Assembly (NCBI GenBank): GCA_023395555.1
Contig: JAEWYQ010000021.1
Coordinates: 6,263-70,262 of the forward strand
Direction: 5' to 3'
From: Bacillota bacterium
Lineage (GTDB): Bacteria > Bacillota > Clostridia > Lachnospirales > Lachnospiraceae
DNA: 64,000 nt
Shown in pieces: positions 26,389 through 35,575 of this stretch. The notes beneath the pieces were generated by a model, which was not told where the DNA came from, did not search any database, and saw only the letters and a program-made list of their open reading frames with translations. The position numbers and the translations under genes were made by a program. Within the stretch, counting starts at the first letter, position 1. Every line of letters starts with the position of its first letter.

Positions 26389-27000
26389 TCAGCGCTGTGT
26401 CTGGTATAACTGATTTTCTTCAATGTAAGTGATCACCCGGTCCGGCAGATAATAGCGCAGGGACTGCCCCCTGGCCGCCCGTCCGCGTATGCTCTCGGAG
26501 GAGAGCTGCATCATGGGCATCTCCACCAGAAGAATCTCTCCGTGAAACTTCTCCTTCAGATACTGTGCCTGATCCGCCAGGGCTTTCAGGTCAAGCCCGT
26601 CCCGGCAGGCTGCTGCCACCTTGCACCGGTCAAAGATCTTCTGGGGCTCCTTCCACTGATCCATCATGAACAGGGAATCCGCCCCGACAATAAAATAATA
26701 CTCTTCCTCCGGATGCTCCTTCGTCAACAGCTCCAGGGTATCCGCCGTATAGGTCAGTCCGTCCCGCTCCAGCTCCAGGGTGGAAAGGACAAAATGAGGA
26801 TTGTCCTCAATGGCGAGGGCAATCATATCCACTCTCTGCTGATCCGTAATTCCCTCCAGCTTGGCCTTGTGGGGAGGATTTTTAGAGGGCATGAATACAA
26901 CCTCCTCCAGGCCGACCTGCTCATAGGCGTTTTCCGCAAGAAACAAATGTCCGTTATGAATTGGGTTAAAGGTTCCTCCCATAATTCCAATCATCTTCAT
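26389..27000 (-). CDS. nadD: Nicotinate-nucleotide adenylyltransferase
   Basis: 203-aa enzyme that joins nicotinate mononucleotide and ATP in NAD synthesis. GGTFNPIHNGHLFLAENAYE contains the HxGH nucleotidyl-transfer motif, FMPSKNPPHK binds substrate and QLSSESIRGRAARGQSLRYYLPDRV holds the SxxxIR motif. The true start is the ATG at 27000; the longer frame would run into the yhbY gene. Confidence 0.95.
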   Translation of the reverse strand: MKMIGIMGGTFNPIHNGHLFLAENAYEQVGLEEVVFMPSKNPPHKAKLEGITDQQRVDMIALAIEDNPHFVLSTLELERDGLTYTADTLELLTKEHPEEEYYFIVGADSLFMMDQWKEPQKIFDRCKVAAACRDGLDLKALADQAQYLKEKFHGEILLVEMPMMQLSSESIRGRAARGQSLRYYLPDRVITYIEENQLYQTQR

Positions 27001-27010
27001 ATGAGTTTTC

Positions 27011-27319
27011 CTAATTCTTCGCTTTCTTCTCAACGGGAAGAACGATTTTCTTCTTATCCTTGGATTCCCTGTACAGGACAATCTTCTTCCCAATCACCTG
27101 AACAACATGGGAATGGGTGCGTTCCGACAGAATCTGCGCCATTTCCTTCGGATCGTCGGCACAGTTCTTCAGAACGCTGATCTTGATCAGCTCCCTTGCT
27201 TCCAGCGCTTCTCCTATCCCCTGGGTAAGCTCAGGAGTCAGGGAGGCTTTCCCGATCTGGTAGATCGGTTCCAGGGACATGGCCAGTCCCTTTAAATAAG
27301 CTCTCTGCTTTGTGGTCAT
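27011..27319 (-). CDS. yhbY: YhbY family RNA-binding protein
   Basis: 102-aa CRM-domain protein (TTKQRAYLKGLAMSLEPIYQIGKASLTPELTQGIGEALEARELIKI, with the GKAS RNA-binding loop in a variant of GxxG). It associates with large-subunit precursors in other bacteria. It lies between obg and nadD, as in many Firmicutes, and has GGAGAGGAG before the start. Confidence 0.93.
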   Translation of the reverse strand: MTTKQRAYLKGLAMSLEPIYQIGKASLTPELTQGIGEALEARELIKISVLKNCADDPKEMAQILSERTHSHVVQVIGKKIVLYRESKDKKKIVLPVEKKAKN

Positions 27320-27352
27320 CTTTTACTCCTCTCCATCCAAACATCATTGGGA

Positions 27353-28636
27353 TTATTTATAATAGTCAAAGCTCAGACCGTACATTCGTACCGTATCACC
27401 CTCTGCAATGCCAAGGGCCTCCAGCTCTTCCAGAATCCCGTTGTCCTTTAAGAACCTCTGGAAGAATTCAAAGCCCTTCTCGGAATCCAGATTCGTATAG
27501 CCCAGCATCCGTTCAATGCGGGGGCCTTCCACCACATACAAATTCTCCTCTTCCTTCCGGACCTCGAAAGGCAGGTTCGAGCCGGCCAGATCCTCCGGAA
27601 AGAATTCCTTCTCAAATACAACCGGTGTATTATCAAGCTGTGCCAGCATTCCCTTCACATGGTACAGCAATTCCTTCATTCCCTTGCCGCTCACCGCAGA
27701 GATGGGAAACACCTCAATTCCCTGGGGTTCGTACTTATCCCGGATTCTTTGGAGCACCTCCTGGGCTTCTTCCTCGTATAATGCATCGATTTTATTGGCG
27801 GCAATCACCTGGGGACGTTTGGCCAGATCTTCATTATAGGCAGCCAGCTCCCCGTTGATGGTATCAATATCCTCAATGGGATCCCTTCCCTCGGTTGATG
27901 CGGCATCCACCAGATGAATGATCACCTTGGTTCTCTCGATATGTCTTAAGAACTCATGTCCCAGCCCCAGCCCCTGGGATGCGCCTTCGATCAGGCCCGG
28001 AATATCGGCAATCACAAAACCGCCGCCCTCCAGATCCACAACGCCCAGATTGGGACTCAGGGTGGTGAAATGATAATTGCCGATCTTCGGCCTTGCATTG
28101 GTGACATGGGACAGCAGCGTGGACTTGCCCACATTGGGGAATCCCACCAGACCCACATCCGCAATTACCTTAAGCTCCAGAATAACATCCATCTCCTGGG
28201 CCTTCTGGCCAGGCTGCGCGTACTTGGGAACCTGCATGGTGGCGGTGGCATAATGCTGGTTTCCCTTGCCTCCCCTGCCGCCCCGCAGAATCACTTCCCT
28301 GCGGTTGCCGTGGGACATATCGGCAACTACCTTGCCGGTTTCCTTCTCCCGGATCACTGTGCCCTCCGGCACCTTGATCACCAGATCCTTGCCATCTTTA
28401 CCATGGCAGCGCTTCTTTCCGCCGGGTTCCCCGTCCTGTGCGCTGTATTTCCGAACGAATCGGAAATCCGTCAGGGTATTGAGCCCTTCATCTACTTCAA
28501 ATATCAGGTCACCGCCTCTGCCTCCGTCCCCCCCGTCGGGACCGCCGGCAGGAACAAAGATTTCCTTGCGGAAGCTGACGTGACCGTCTCCGCCCTTTCC
28601 GGACCGGATATGAATCTCCGCTCTGTCTGCAAACAT
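27353..28636 (-). CDS. obgE: GTPase Obg
   Basis: 427-aa GTPase for large-subunit assembly. The glycine-rich Obg fold fills residues 1-158 (GGDGGRGGDLIFEVDEG), the G domain has G1 GFPNVGKST, G3 DIPGLIEGA and G4 NKID, and a C-terminal OCT domain (about residues 345-427) completes the Gram-positive form. The start follows a weak GGGTG site. It is downstream of rpmA but separated by a terminator. Confidence 0.97.
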   Translation of the reverse strand: MFADRAEIHIRSGKGGDGHVSFRKEIFVPAGGPDGGDGGRGGDLIFEVDEGLNTLTDFRFVRKYSAQDGEPGGKKRCHGKDGKDLVIKVPEGTVIREKETGKVVADMSHGNRREVILRGGRGGKGNQHYATATMQVPKYAQPGQKAQEMDVILELKVIADVGLVGFPNVGKSTLLSHVTNARPKIGNYHFTTLSPNLGVVDLEGGGFVIADIPGLIEGASQGLGLGHEFLRHIERTKVIIHLVDAASTEGRDPIEDIDTINGELAAYNEDLAKRPQVIAANKIDALYEEEAQEVLQRIRDKYEPQGIEVFPISAVSGKGMKELLYHVKGMLAQLDNTPVVFEKEFFPEDLAGSNLPFEVRKEEENLYVVEGPRIERMLGYTNLDSEKGFEFFQRFLKDNGILEELEALGIAEGDTVRMYGLSFDYYK

Positions 28637-28760
28637 TTTATCACCCGATCAAGATATTCTTCCTGCTTCCGGGGTTTCTTTCAAATCCGTCCGGTGAAGC
28701 AAGGCTCCTATCTTGTCCTCTCTATATTAAAACCATAGCCTTCTTGTTTCTGTATTAAAG

Positions 28761-28792
28761 AACCCCAAATCCTTATGTGAGAATTTGGGGTT
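28761..28792 (-). terminator. Terminator after rpmA
   Basis: A 10-bp perfect stem (AACCCCAAAT with its complement, 12-base loop) followed on the minus strand by CTTTAAT, 17 bases after the rpmA stop. Confidence 0.75.
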
Positions 28793-28809
28793 AATCAACG
28801 AATGTCTTA

Positions 28810-29097
28810 TTACTTTGTCTCTACCGGATGTACGCTGGCCTGTTTCCTGTCCCTGCCCTTACGTTCAAACCGAACAACGCCGTCAACTAAAGCAAATAAT
28901 GTATCATCGCCGCCGCGTCCAACATTTAAACCGGGATGGATCTTCGTTCCGCGCTGTCTGTAAAGAATATTGCCTGCCAGAACAAACTGACCGTCCGCTC
29001 TTTTGGCACCCAATCTCTTGGATTCGGAATCTCTACCGTTCTTGGTAGAACCAACACCCTTTTTATGAGCAAAAAATTGAAGGTTCATTCTTAACAT
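28810..29097 (-). CDS. rpmA: 50S ribosomal protein L27
   Basis: 95-aa L27. The N-terminus [14 protein letters not shown] carries the Firmicute extension that must be removed after FFA to free the HKKG tail that reaches the peptidyl-transferase centre. The protease for this step, Prp, is encoded directly upstream. Confidence 0.97.
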   Translation of the reverse strand: MLRMNLQFFAHKKGVGSTKNGRDSESKRLGAKRADGQFVLAGNILYRQRGTKIHPGLNVGRGGDDTLFALVDGVVRFERKGRDRKQASVHPVETK

Positions 29098-29156
29098 GTT
29101 CTACACCTCCTATAATTCTTAATTACATATCAACATACAAGTTATATTAGTCAAAG

Positions 29157-29489
29157 TTACTGTGATTCCACCTGGGTAATGCTGATATACTTTGAAGTAT
29201 ATTCCGCTTCTATCCCGTACAGCCCCAGGGCCAGGGAATTCAGGAGCAGGCTTGCATAATTGCTGGGTTCGGAAATCACATGAAATTCTAAATAACCTTT
29301 TTTCTCGTCCTCATCCACGGTAAACCGGTCTGAGGTGAACTGCTCAATAGAATTAACGGTATTCGCCGCCAGCACGGATGCTGCCGCACACACGACATCT
29401 CTGCCGGATCTGGCATATTTCGCATGGCCGGAAAGCTTGAAACCAGTAATCATATTGTCTGAATTTTTATAAATAGATACGTTAATCAT
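29157..29489 (-). CDS. prp: Ribosomal-processing cysteine protease Prp
   Basis: 110-aa protease with the His22 (LSGHAKYA) and Cys34 (DVVCAAAS) dyad. It removes the N-terminal extension of L27. It lies between rplU and rpmA, the standard arrangement in Firmicutes, 6 bases after rplU. Confidence 0.95.
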   Translation of the reverse strand: MINVSIYKNSDNMITGFKLSGHAKYARSGRDVVCAAASVLAANTVNSIEQFTSDRFTVDEDEKKGYLEFHVISEPSNYASLLLNSLALGLYGIEAEYTSKYISITQVESQ

Positions 29490-29495
29490 ATCTGC

Positions 29496-29804
29496 TTATG
29501 CGTTGATCTTTTCAATCTTAACCTTGGTGAACGGCTGTCTGTGACCATTCTTCTTATGGTATCCGCTCTTTCTCTTGTATCTGTAAACAATAACTTTCTT
29601 GTTCTTGCCTTCTTCAACAACAGTTGCAGAAACCTTGGCATTGGCTACTGTAGGCTCACCTACTACTAACTTACCGTCATTCACGGCAAGTACCTGATCA
29701 AAAGTAACAGCTGCTCCAGCCTCAAGACCAAGCTTCTCTACCTTAATGATATCGCCTTCCGCTACCTTGTACTGTTTTCCACCAGTTGCAATAATTGCGT
29801 ACAT
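29496..29804 (-). CDS. rplU: 50S ribosomal protein L21
   Basis: 102-aa L21 ([18 protein letters not shown] ... [22 protein letters not shown]). The start is ATG 29804 after AGGAGG; the longer open frame upstream is the leader RNA. Confidence 0.97.
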   Translation of the reverse strand: MYAIIATGGKQYKVAEGDIIKVEKLGLEAGAAVTFDQVLAVNDGKLVVGEPTVANAKVSATVVEEGKNKKVIVYRYKRKSGYHKKNGHRQPFTKVKIEKINA

Positions 29805-29918
29805 ATTGGCACCTCCTATTATCATTACTCGCCAATTGCGGTGTCTGCTGACGGTAAGCATTCCTGTTACGGACTGCCTGACCAACGTGCAGAGCTTATA
29901 CCTCATTGTGCGGCACAC
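29805..29918 (-). ncRNA. L21 leader RNA (autoregulatory leader)
   Basis: About 110 bases between the promoter and the ribosome site of rplU, in the position and size of the L21 leader of Firmicutes, which controls the rplU operon through L21. Several short complementary segments are visible, but I identify it mainly by position, not by a checked consensus. Confidence 0.5.
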
Positions 29919-29924
29919 TAAAAT

Positions 29925-29953
29925 ATGATAGCATAAGGGGAAATGTTTGTCAA
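29925..29953 (-). promoter_or_regulatory. Promoter of the rplU-prp-rpmA operon
   Basis: TTGACA (29948-29953) and TATCAT (29925-29930) on the minus strand with a 17-base spacer. Confidence 0.85.
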
Positions 29954-30042
29954 CAAAAGAATTTAAAACTTCTTAATGTTTCAGCCTGCTGTATCACAGG
30001 ATATCTGCTGATATTCTTTCCTTTTTGAAGTAATTAAGGAAG

Positions 30043-30063
30043 AAAGCTGGTACAAGCAGCTTT
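30043..30063 (-). terminator. Possible terminator after ybaK
   Basis: A 7-bp perfect stem (AAAGCTG with CAGCTTT, 7-base loop) followed on the minus strand by CTTCCTT. The T tract is poor. Confidence 0.4.
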
Positions 30064-30101
30064 GCTGTTCGCAATTGCTCCTACTGCATCCCTCATATTT
30101 C

Positions 30102-30572
30102 TCATTCAGCAATATCACAAAGTATGGCATCAATATAGGTTACCAGGGACTCTCTTGAAATACAGAGCTGGCAGCCCCTTACTCCGGCACTGACAGTAAT
30201 CTCATCAAACAGAATCGCCGTCTCATCCATATAAGTCGGGAATTTCTTCTTCATCCCCACAGGCGAGCAGCCGCCGCGGATATAGCCGGTGACAGGAAGA
30301 AGCTCCTTTACATGAAGCATTTCAATCTTCTTGTCTCCTATGACAGAGGCCGCCTTCTTAAGATTCAATTCCAGATTTGAAGGAATGCAGAAAACAGCAA
30401 TCCCCTTCTTCTCTCCCTTTGCTACTAAGGTCTTGAATACCTGCTCCGGAGGCATACCGATCAGCTCAGCCACATGCTCTCCGCCAAGGTGATTCTCATC
30501 CACCTCATATTCCATGGCCCGATATCCAATTCCTGCCTGATCTAACAGGCGCATTACATTTGTCTTAATCAT
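30102..30572 (-). CDS. ybaK: YbaK/EbsC family aminoacyl-tRNA deacylase
   Basis: 156-aa editing-domain protein. Conserved parts are PPEQVFKTLVAKGEKKG (catalytic Lys in FKTLV), VIPxxxELN-like CIPSNLELNLKKAA and the GYIRGGCSPVGMKKKFPTYMDE loop. Proteins of this family hydrolyse mischarged Cys-tRNA-Pro. Its ATG overlaps the stop codon of the RNase gene (ATGA). Confidence 0.93.
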   Translation of the reverse strand: MIKTNVMRLLDQAGIGYRAMEYEVDENHLGGEHVAELIGMPPEQVFKTLVAKGEKKGIAVFCIPSNLELNLKKAASVIGDKKIEMLHVKELLPVTGYIRGGCSPVGMKKKFPTYMDETAILFDEITVSAGVRGCQLCISRESLVTYIDAILCDIAE

Positions 30573-31813
30573 CGGTGCTTTTTCACCTCTTCCACCTGCT
30601 CATGCAAGGGCTTGCGAACCTTTTTACGCGTCACCTCTACAAGGCCCAGGGCTGTCATATCCACCAGGGTGGTTTTTACCGGATCCTTCTTGAGATAATC
30701 CTGCAGTTCATCCATCAGCAGGTCCTTGTCCTTCTTCAGTTCCATATCAATGAAATCAATAATGATGATTCCTGACAGATTGCGCAGCCTGATCTGGTGG
30801 GCGATCTCTCTTGCCGCCTCCCGGTTCACCTTCAGGAAGGTCTCCTGCACCGGCTTCTTGCCGGCCACCGCTTTGCCGGTATTCACATCAATCACTGTCA
30901 GAGCCTCCGTTGGCTGAATCACAAGGCTTCCGCCGCATTTCAGCCAGACCATGGGCCGCACTGCGTCCTCCAGCTTCTCCTCCAGACCATACAATCTGGC
31001 AAGGCTGATGGAGGGGTCCTGATAAAACCTCAGCTTTCCCAGATCCTCCGGTTGATAGGTCCTGAGAAATTCCTCCATATTCCTGTATAGTTCCTCATCA
31101 TCCGTAAGAAATGCCGATAAATTCTCGGTATAGCTGTCCCGAAGATCGCAGATATATTTGGGAGGGGTCCGGTAAAGCAGGGAAAAGCAGCTCTGATGTA
31201 CTCCATATCTGCGGATACTCTCATAAGCTTCTACTAATTTCTCCATCTCACCGATTATAATGTCCTCCGGTATATAGGCCGCATTGGTGCGGATAATAAA
31301 ACCATAATCCTTCCTCTGCATCCGTTTTCCGATTTCCTTCAGCCGTTTTCTTTCCTTTTCATTCTGGATCTTGGAGGATACGCCCACGGCGGGCTTTCCA
31401 TAGGTCAGGGCAGCAAATTTGCCGGTAAAATTAAGATTAGCGCTGACTACCGGAGCTTTTGTCTTAACATCCTCTTTTGCTACCTGAACGATCAGCTCAT
31501 CCCCTACTTTTACCTTTCTATCGGCGAGCGACAGGTCTTTGTCCGGATTCTCCTGCCCTCCGGGAGAACTTTCCTGCACCATGATGGGACAACGGTTTTC
31601 GCTCATGGAATAGTAACACATCCTCCCGTCAGCAATCTCAACAAAGGCAGCGTTAATATTTTTTATAATATTCTTCACCTTTCCCAGATAAATATTTCCC
31701 AGGATGGCATCCTCCTCTGCGGCATTCAGGGATATCTGGAGCAGATCCCTGCCCTCAAAGATGGCGGAGATAATTGTATTTTCTTGCTTTGTAATGATTA
31801 GTTTATTCTCCAT
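30569..31813 (-). CDS. rng: Ribonuclease E/G
   Basis: 414-aa RNase of the E/G family. The S1 domain is at residues 35-125 (GNIYLGKVKNIIKNINAAFVEIADGRMCYYS); the catalytic part has the metal-binding aspartates in LTVIDVNTGKAV and GIIIIDFIDM. It ends near residue 414 without the long C-terminal scaffold of RNase E, so it resembles RNase G. It is coupled to the DUF2344 gene (3-base gap) and to ybaK. Confidence 0.93.
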   Translation of the reverse strand: MENKLIITKQENTIISAIFEGRDLLQISLNAAEEDAILGNIYLGKVKNIIKNINAAFVEIADGRMCYYSMSENRCPIMVQESSPGGQENPDKDLSLADRKVKVGDELIVQVAKEDVKTKAPVVSANLNFTGKFAALTYGKPAVGVSSKIQNEKERKRLKEIGKRMQRKDYGFIIRTNAAYIPEDIIIGEMEKLVEAYESIRRYGVHQSCFSLLYRTPPKYICDLRDSYTENLSAFLTDDEELYRNMEEFLRTYQPEDLGKLRFYQDPSISLARLYGLEEKLEDAVRPMVWLKCGGSLVIQPTEALTVIDVNTGKAVAGKKPVQETFLKVNREAAREIAHQIRLRNLSGIIIIDFIDMELKKDKDLLMDELQDYLKKDPVKTTLVDMTALGLVEVTRKKVRKPLHEQVEEVKKHR

Positions 31814-31816
31814 GTT

Positions 31817-32743
31817 TTATCGCTCCAATTGATCCAGCGCAGCCAGTTTGCCGGTTACAGCATCTCTGGTATAGACCTCCAGACGGTGAACCTGCCAGGC
31901 GAAGGGCCGGTAGGGAACGCCCAGGTAATTTGAGAAAGCTTCCATCACCAGCTCCGGCTTCAGATTGGCGGCACTTCCGGTATCCACCTGAAGATATACC
32001 TTGATGCCGTTCTCATATACCTCGGCCACACTCTCCGGTCTGCCGAATTCGTTCTCTCTCTCATCGTACTCGCTGACTTTCAACTTGCCATATTCGCTAC
32101 TGCCTGCCTCAGTATACCCATTAGCTTCCGAATTACCACAGTCGCTGCTGTCCGCCTCGTTCTTCGCATTCCCGCACAAAGTGGCAGCCCGTTTGGTCTC
32201 GTACTCCTCATCGGAAAAGGCGGACACCGTAATCATTGCCTTGATATCCACTTCCTTTTCGCTTTTCTTCGTCTTCTTATCCATTATAATTTGCGGCAGC
32301 TCCAGGAATTCCTGAAATGCTCTTTGAAAGCTTTCCTGGGAGGTGATATCCTCCCGGATGGAATATCCGTCCTTTAAAGACACCAGATAATCAGCCGATG
32401 CCACCAGGGACATAGCCGTTACTGTCTTTGTATTTGCTTCCGCCTCCAGCAGCGGATGATATCCGATGATCCGGAAGCCCTCGGTAATCGCTTCGTTCAT
32501 CCGTGCTATCATCACTTCCGGCTCCTGGGCCGACAATAGCTGTATATCCAAATACTCCGCATCACTGGTCAGTCCCACTCCCAGCGGAGCCGCAAAGGAC
32601 ATAATCTGATGCGGGCTGAAGCCCTTGCTGTATTCACTGTCAATATCCGCCCGGCGGAACAGCTTCTGAAAATATCTCATCACATCCAGGTGCCCGACAA
32701 ACTTCATTGCACCATATTTTTGAAATTTAATTCTTACCTTCAT
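31817..32743 (-). CDS. TIGR03936 / DUF2344 radical SAM-linked protein
   Basis: 308-aa protein that starts MKVRIKFQKYGAMKFVGHLDVMRYFQKLFRRADID and is always found next to or fused with the TIGR03960 radical SAM protein encoded just upstream; the two genes overlap by 17 bases. A low-complexity Glu/Ser/Asn-rich segment near residues 190-225 (KNEADSSDCGNSEANG repeated in variant form) looks like a lineage-specific insert. The start is ATG 32743 after GGAGGAGG. The function is unknown, although the association with RNase G and ribosomal genes points to tRNA or rRNA modification. Confidence 0.9.
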   Translation of the reverse strand: MKVRIKFQKYGAMKFVGHLDVMRYFQKLFRRADIDSEYSKGFSPHQIMSFAAPLGVGLTSDAEYLDIQLLSAQEPEVMIARMNEAITEGFRIIGYHPLLEAEANTKTVTAMSLVASADYLVSLKDGYSIREDITSQESFQRAFQEFLELPQIIMDKKTKKSEKEVDIKAMITVSAFSDEEYETKRAATLCGNAKNEADSSDCGNSEANGYTEAGSSEYGKLKVSEYDERENEFGRPESVAEVYENGIKVYLQVDTGSAANLKPELVMEAFSNYLGVPYRPFAWQVHRLEVYTRDAVTGKLAALDQLER

Positions 32744-34634
32744 CGGAAACCTCCTCCACTGCTTCATAGGTCAGTCCCTCTGCAAAGCATACTCCGCCGC
32801 CAAACTCCTTGGCACCGCAATTTGCACAGGCCTGTTTGCAATTCGGGGTCACCTTTCCTGCCTTTGCTCTTTTATATTCTCTAAGCAGAAAAGCCTTCGT
32901 AACCCCCACATCAATAAAATCCCAGGGGAAAAGTTCGTCCTCTTCTCGTTCTCTACCATTGTAGAACTCCATATCAATGCCATTCTTTTCAAAGGCATTC
33001 ATCCATTTTTCATAATTAAAATGCTCCGACCAGGAGTCATAAAGACACCCGTCCTGGTAAGCATCATAAATCGCCTTACTCACTCTGCGGTCTCCACGGG
33101 CAAATACTCCCTCCAGCTCAGTCAGCCCCGCCTCATGCCAGTTATAGGTCAGGCTCTTACGGTTCAGTTGCTCATTGAACTTTCCTTTCAGGAAGCGCTG
33201 CCGTTCTGTGTATTCCTTGCCGTTAATCATCCTCGCCCATTGAAATGGCGTGAAGGGCTTCGGAACAAAGAAGGAGGTGCTGGCGGTAACGCTCACCTTG
33301 CCGTTTCTCTGATCCTTCGGTATGGTATAATACTCCCTGGCAATGCGGTCAGATAATATCGCTATCCCCTCCACATCCTCCAGCGTCTCCGTCGGGAGCC
33401 CCAGCATAAAATACAGCTTAACCCGATTCCATCCACTTTGGAAGGCTTTCATGGCACCTCCCAGAATTGACTCCTCCGTCAGTCCTTTATTGACCACATC
33501 CCGAAGCCTCTGGGAACCCGCCTCCGGCGCAAAGGTAAGGCTGCTCTTGCGGATATCCTGAACCTTGCTCATAACATCCAGGGCAAAAGCATCAATACGC
33601 AGGGAGGGCAGGGAGATGTTCACCCCCTTGGAACCGAATTCCTCAATCAGAAAGTATACCAGTTCCTGGAGGCCGGAATAGTCACTGGAGCTTAAGGAGC
33701 TTAGGGATATCTCCTCATGCCCTGTGGAGGACAGCATCTCATAAGCGCATTTCTTCAGGTATTCTACGCTGCGCTCCCTGGTGGGACGGTAAATCATCCC
33801 CGCCTGGCAGAATCGGCAGCCCCTGATACAGCCTCTTTGAATCTCCAGCACTACCCTGTCCTGGGTCGCCTTAATAAACGGCACCAGGGGAGCCGTAGGA
33901 TAGAAGGTTTCGCTCAAATTCATTTCCACCTGCTTCTTTACCGAACGGGGAGCGTGTACATTATTCGGCTCCATCCGCTCCAGGGTACCGTCCGGTTTAT
34001 AACTTACATCATAAAAAGCAGGCACATACATTCCTTCAATCTGTGCCACTCTCTCCAAATATTCTTTTCTCGACCTGCCAGCCTTCTTGTATTCCTTATA
34101 GGAATCCAAAATCTCATGATACGCCGTCTCACCCTCTCCGATATAGAAGAAATCAAAAAACTCTGCAATGGGCTCCGGATTATAGCTGCAGGGACCTCCT
34201 CCTATGACGATGGGATGTTCCTCGGTACGGTCTTTGGAATAGATAGGAATCTGGGATAGTTCAAGGATCTGCAGGATATTGGTATAACACATCTCATATT
34301 GCAGGGTTATCCCAAGAAAATCAAAATCCTTCACCGGCTCCTGGCTCTCCAGGGCAAAAAGAGGAATCCCCTGCTCTCTCATGATTTTATCCAAATCTAC
34401 CCATGGGGAATAAACCCGTTCACAATAGGTATCCTCACGGCGGTTGAACATATCATATAGGATCTGAATGCCCAGATGTGACATGCCGATATCGTAGACA
34501 TCGGGGAAGCACATGCAAAAACGCACATCCACCTTGTCCGTGTCTTTTATCTTCATGTTGACCTCCCCGCCGATGTATCTGGCAGGCTTTTCAACGGTTA
34601 ATAATATTTCATCGGAAAGTGCTAATTTTCTCAT
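32727..34634 (-). CDS. TIGR03960 family B12-binding / radical SAM protein
   Basis: 635-aa protein. The N-terminal part is B12-binding-like (CFPDVYDIGMSHLGIQILYD ... GGGPCSYNPEPIAEFFDFFYIGEGE). The radical SAM cluster motif is CIRGCRFCQAG (CxxxCxxC) near residue 270. The C-terminus has another Cys cluster (CKQACANCGAKEFGGGVC) that may hold a second iron-sulfur cluster or zinc. The reaction is not established. It heads the operon with DUF2344, rng and ybaK. Confidence 0.93.
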   Translation of the reverse strand: MRKLALSDEILLTVEKPARYIGGEVNMKIKDTDKVDVRFCMCFPDVYDIGMSHLGIQILYDMFNRREDTYCERVYSPWVDLDKIMREQGIPLFALESQEPVKDFDFLGITLQYEMCYTNILQILELSQIPIYSKDRTEEHPIVIGGGPCSYNPEPIAEFFDFFYIGEGETAYHEILDSYKEYKKAGRSRKEYLERVAQIEGMYVPAFYDVSYKPDGTLERMEPNNVHAPRSVKKQVEMNLSETFYPTAPLVPFIKATQDRVVLEIQRGCIRGCRFCQAGMIYRPTRERSVEYLKKCAYEMLSSTGHEEISLSSLSSSDYSGLQELVYFLIEEFGSKGVNISLPSLRIDAFALDVMSKVQDIRKSSLTFAPEAGSQRLRDVVNKGLTEESILGGAMKAFQSGWNRVKLYFMLGLPTETLEDVEGIAILSDRIAREYYTIPKDQRNGKVSVTASTSFFVPKPFTPFQWARMINGKEYTERQRFLKGKFNEQLNRKSLTYNWHEAGLTELEGVFARGDRRVSKAIYDAYQDGCLYDSWSEHFNYEKWMNAFEKNGIDMEFYNGREREEDELFPWDFIDVGVTKAFLLREYKRAKAGKVTPNCKQACANCGAKEFGGGVCFAEGLTYEAVEEVSDEGKN

Positions 34635-34745
34635 TTTTTAATCCTTTCATCCATACAATCGCAATCGGTTAACGCAGACTTTTATCCAGCATTTTACGAT
34701 ATTATAACTGATATGAGATGAAATTACAACGAACAAAAACCAGAT

Positions 34746-35396
34746 TCAATCCTTCAATAAAGTAACAACAATGTTCTCAAGCTCCTTTAAAGTATCCTTT
34801 CCTGTGACATATTCCTGGATCACGGTGGGCGTGAGACTCCCGATATTAATATTCAGCTTGTCGATCAGAAATATGGAAAGAAACAGCACCAGGGCACAGA
34901 CTGTGCGGATTACCAGGAACCGAAAAGCTGCCGCCTCCCTCAGGCTGTCTTCTTCCTCGGCAGTATAATTTCCCTCATGAAACAGTCTGAGGGGCTTTCC
35001 CTTTCGTCCATGCTCCAGCTCGGCATTCTCCAGCGCGCTGTCCAGATAGTAACTGTCATAGGCTCTTGCCGTGCTCTGCATCACACTCAGCTGACGAAGG
35101 CAGGATTCCCTGGCCTGTCTGATGTATTCCGCCCTGGATACCGGTATGGCGGGATTATAATAATCCAAAGAAACCAGAGGACTCTCTGCTTCCGCATCCG
35201 AAGAAGCAGACAATATGTTTTCCCTTCCTCCATCCCCTCTTTTGTCCTTTGTCCTGTCATTTCTCCCGGCATCCCCCCGTCCCGTCAGAAACAGATTCTC
35301 ATTCATATTACTATGTAAGTTTTTCTCAATCTGTCGGACCATCCGGTCTTCCACCCGTTTATCCTCTGTTATCCTATCTCCAACCATCCTATCCAC
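34746..35396 (-). CDS. Hypothetical protein with C-terminal membrane anchor
   Basis: About 216 aa. The first 75 residues are charged and of low complexity (RMVGDRITEDKRVEDRMVRQ, GRGDAGRNDRTKDKRGDGG). A helical region around LDYYNPAIPVSRAEYIRQARESCLRQL follows, and a single membrane segment lies near residues 162-184 (FLVIRTVCALVLFLSIFLID). I start at GTG 35396, six bases after GAGGAGG; ATG 35387 is also possible. I do not recognise a family. It is divergent from tyrS. Confidence 0.6.
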   Translation of the reverse strand: MDRMVGDRITEDKRVEDRMVRQIEKNLHSNMNENLFLTGRGDAGRNDRTKDKRGDGGRENILSASSDAEAESPLVSLDYYNPAIPVSRAEYIRQARESCLRQLSVMQSTARAYDSYYLDSALENAELEHGRKGKPLRLFHEGNYTAEEEDSLREAAAFRFLVIRTVCALVLFLSIFLIDKLNINIGSLTPTVIQEYVTGKDTLKELENIVVTLLKD

Positions 35397-35512
35397 CAGG
35401 CACCTCCTCGAGAAGCTAAGATACAAAGATACAAAAAATGCTTGTATTACCTGATTCATTATATTGTAACCGGAAGGCGGATATGACAAAGTTATATAAA
35501 TCATGTTTTTCG

Positions 35513-35541
35513 TTGAAATATAAATAGTAATCATTTATAAT
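35513..35541 (+). promoter_or_regulatory. Promoter of tyrS
   Basis: TTGAAA (35513-35518) and TATAAT (35536-35541) with a 17-base spacer. The leader is only about 30 bases, so no T-box is present. Confidence 0.75.
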
Positions 35542-35575
35542 GTCCTTAGTTAAGGACAAACAAGGAGGAAAACCA

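Noticed and set aside
27310..28738. Open frames on the plus strand opposite obgE
   Set aside because: Antisense shadows of a well-conserved GTPase gene with proline/serine-rich nonsense translations.
29805..29918. N-terminal extension of L21 implied by the long frame
   Set aside because: A strong AGGAGG site and the family N-terminus place the start at 29804; the upstream part is leader RNA.
35397..35575. Possible T-box before tyrS
   Set aside because: The promoter lies only about 35 bases before the start codon and no T-box sequence or terminator stem is present.
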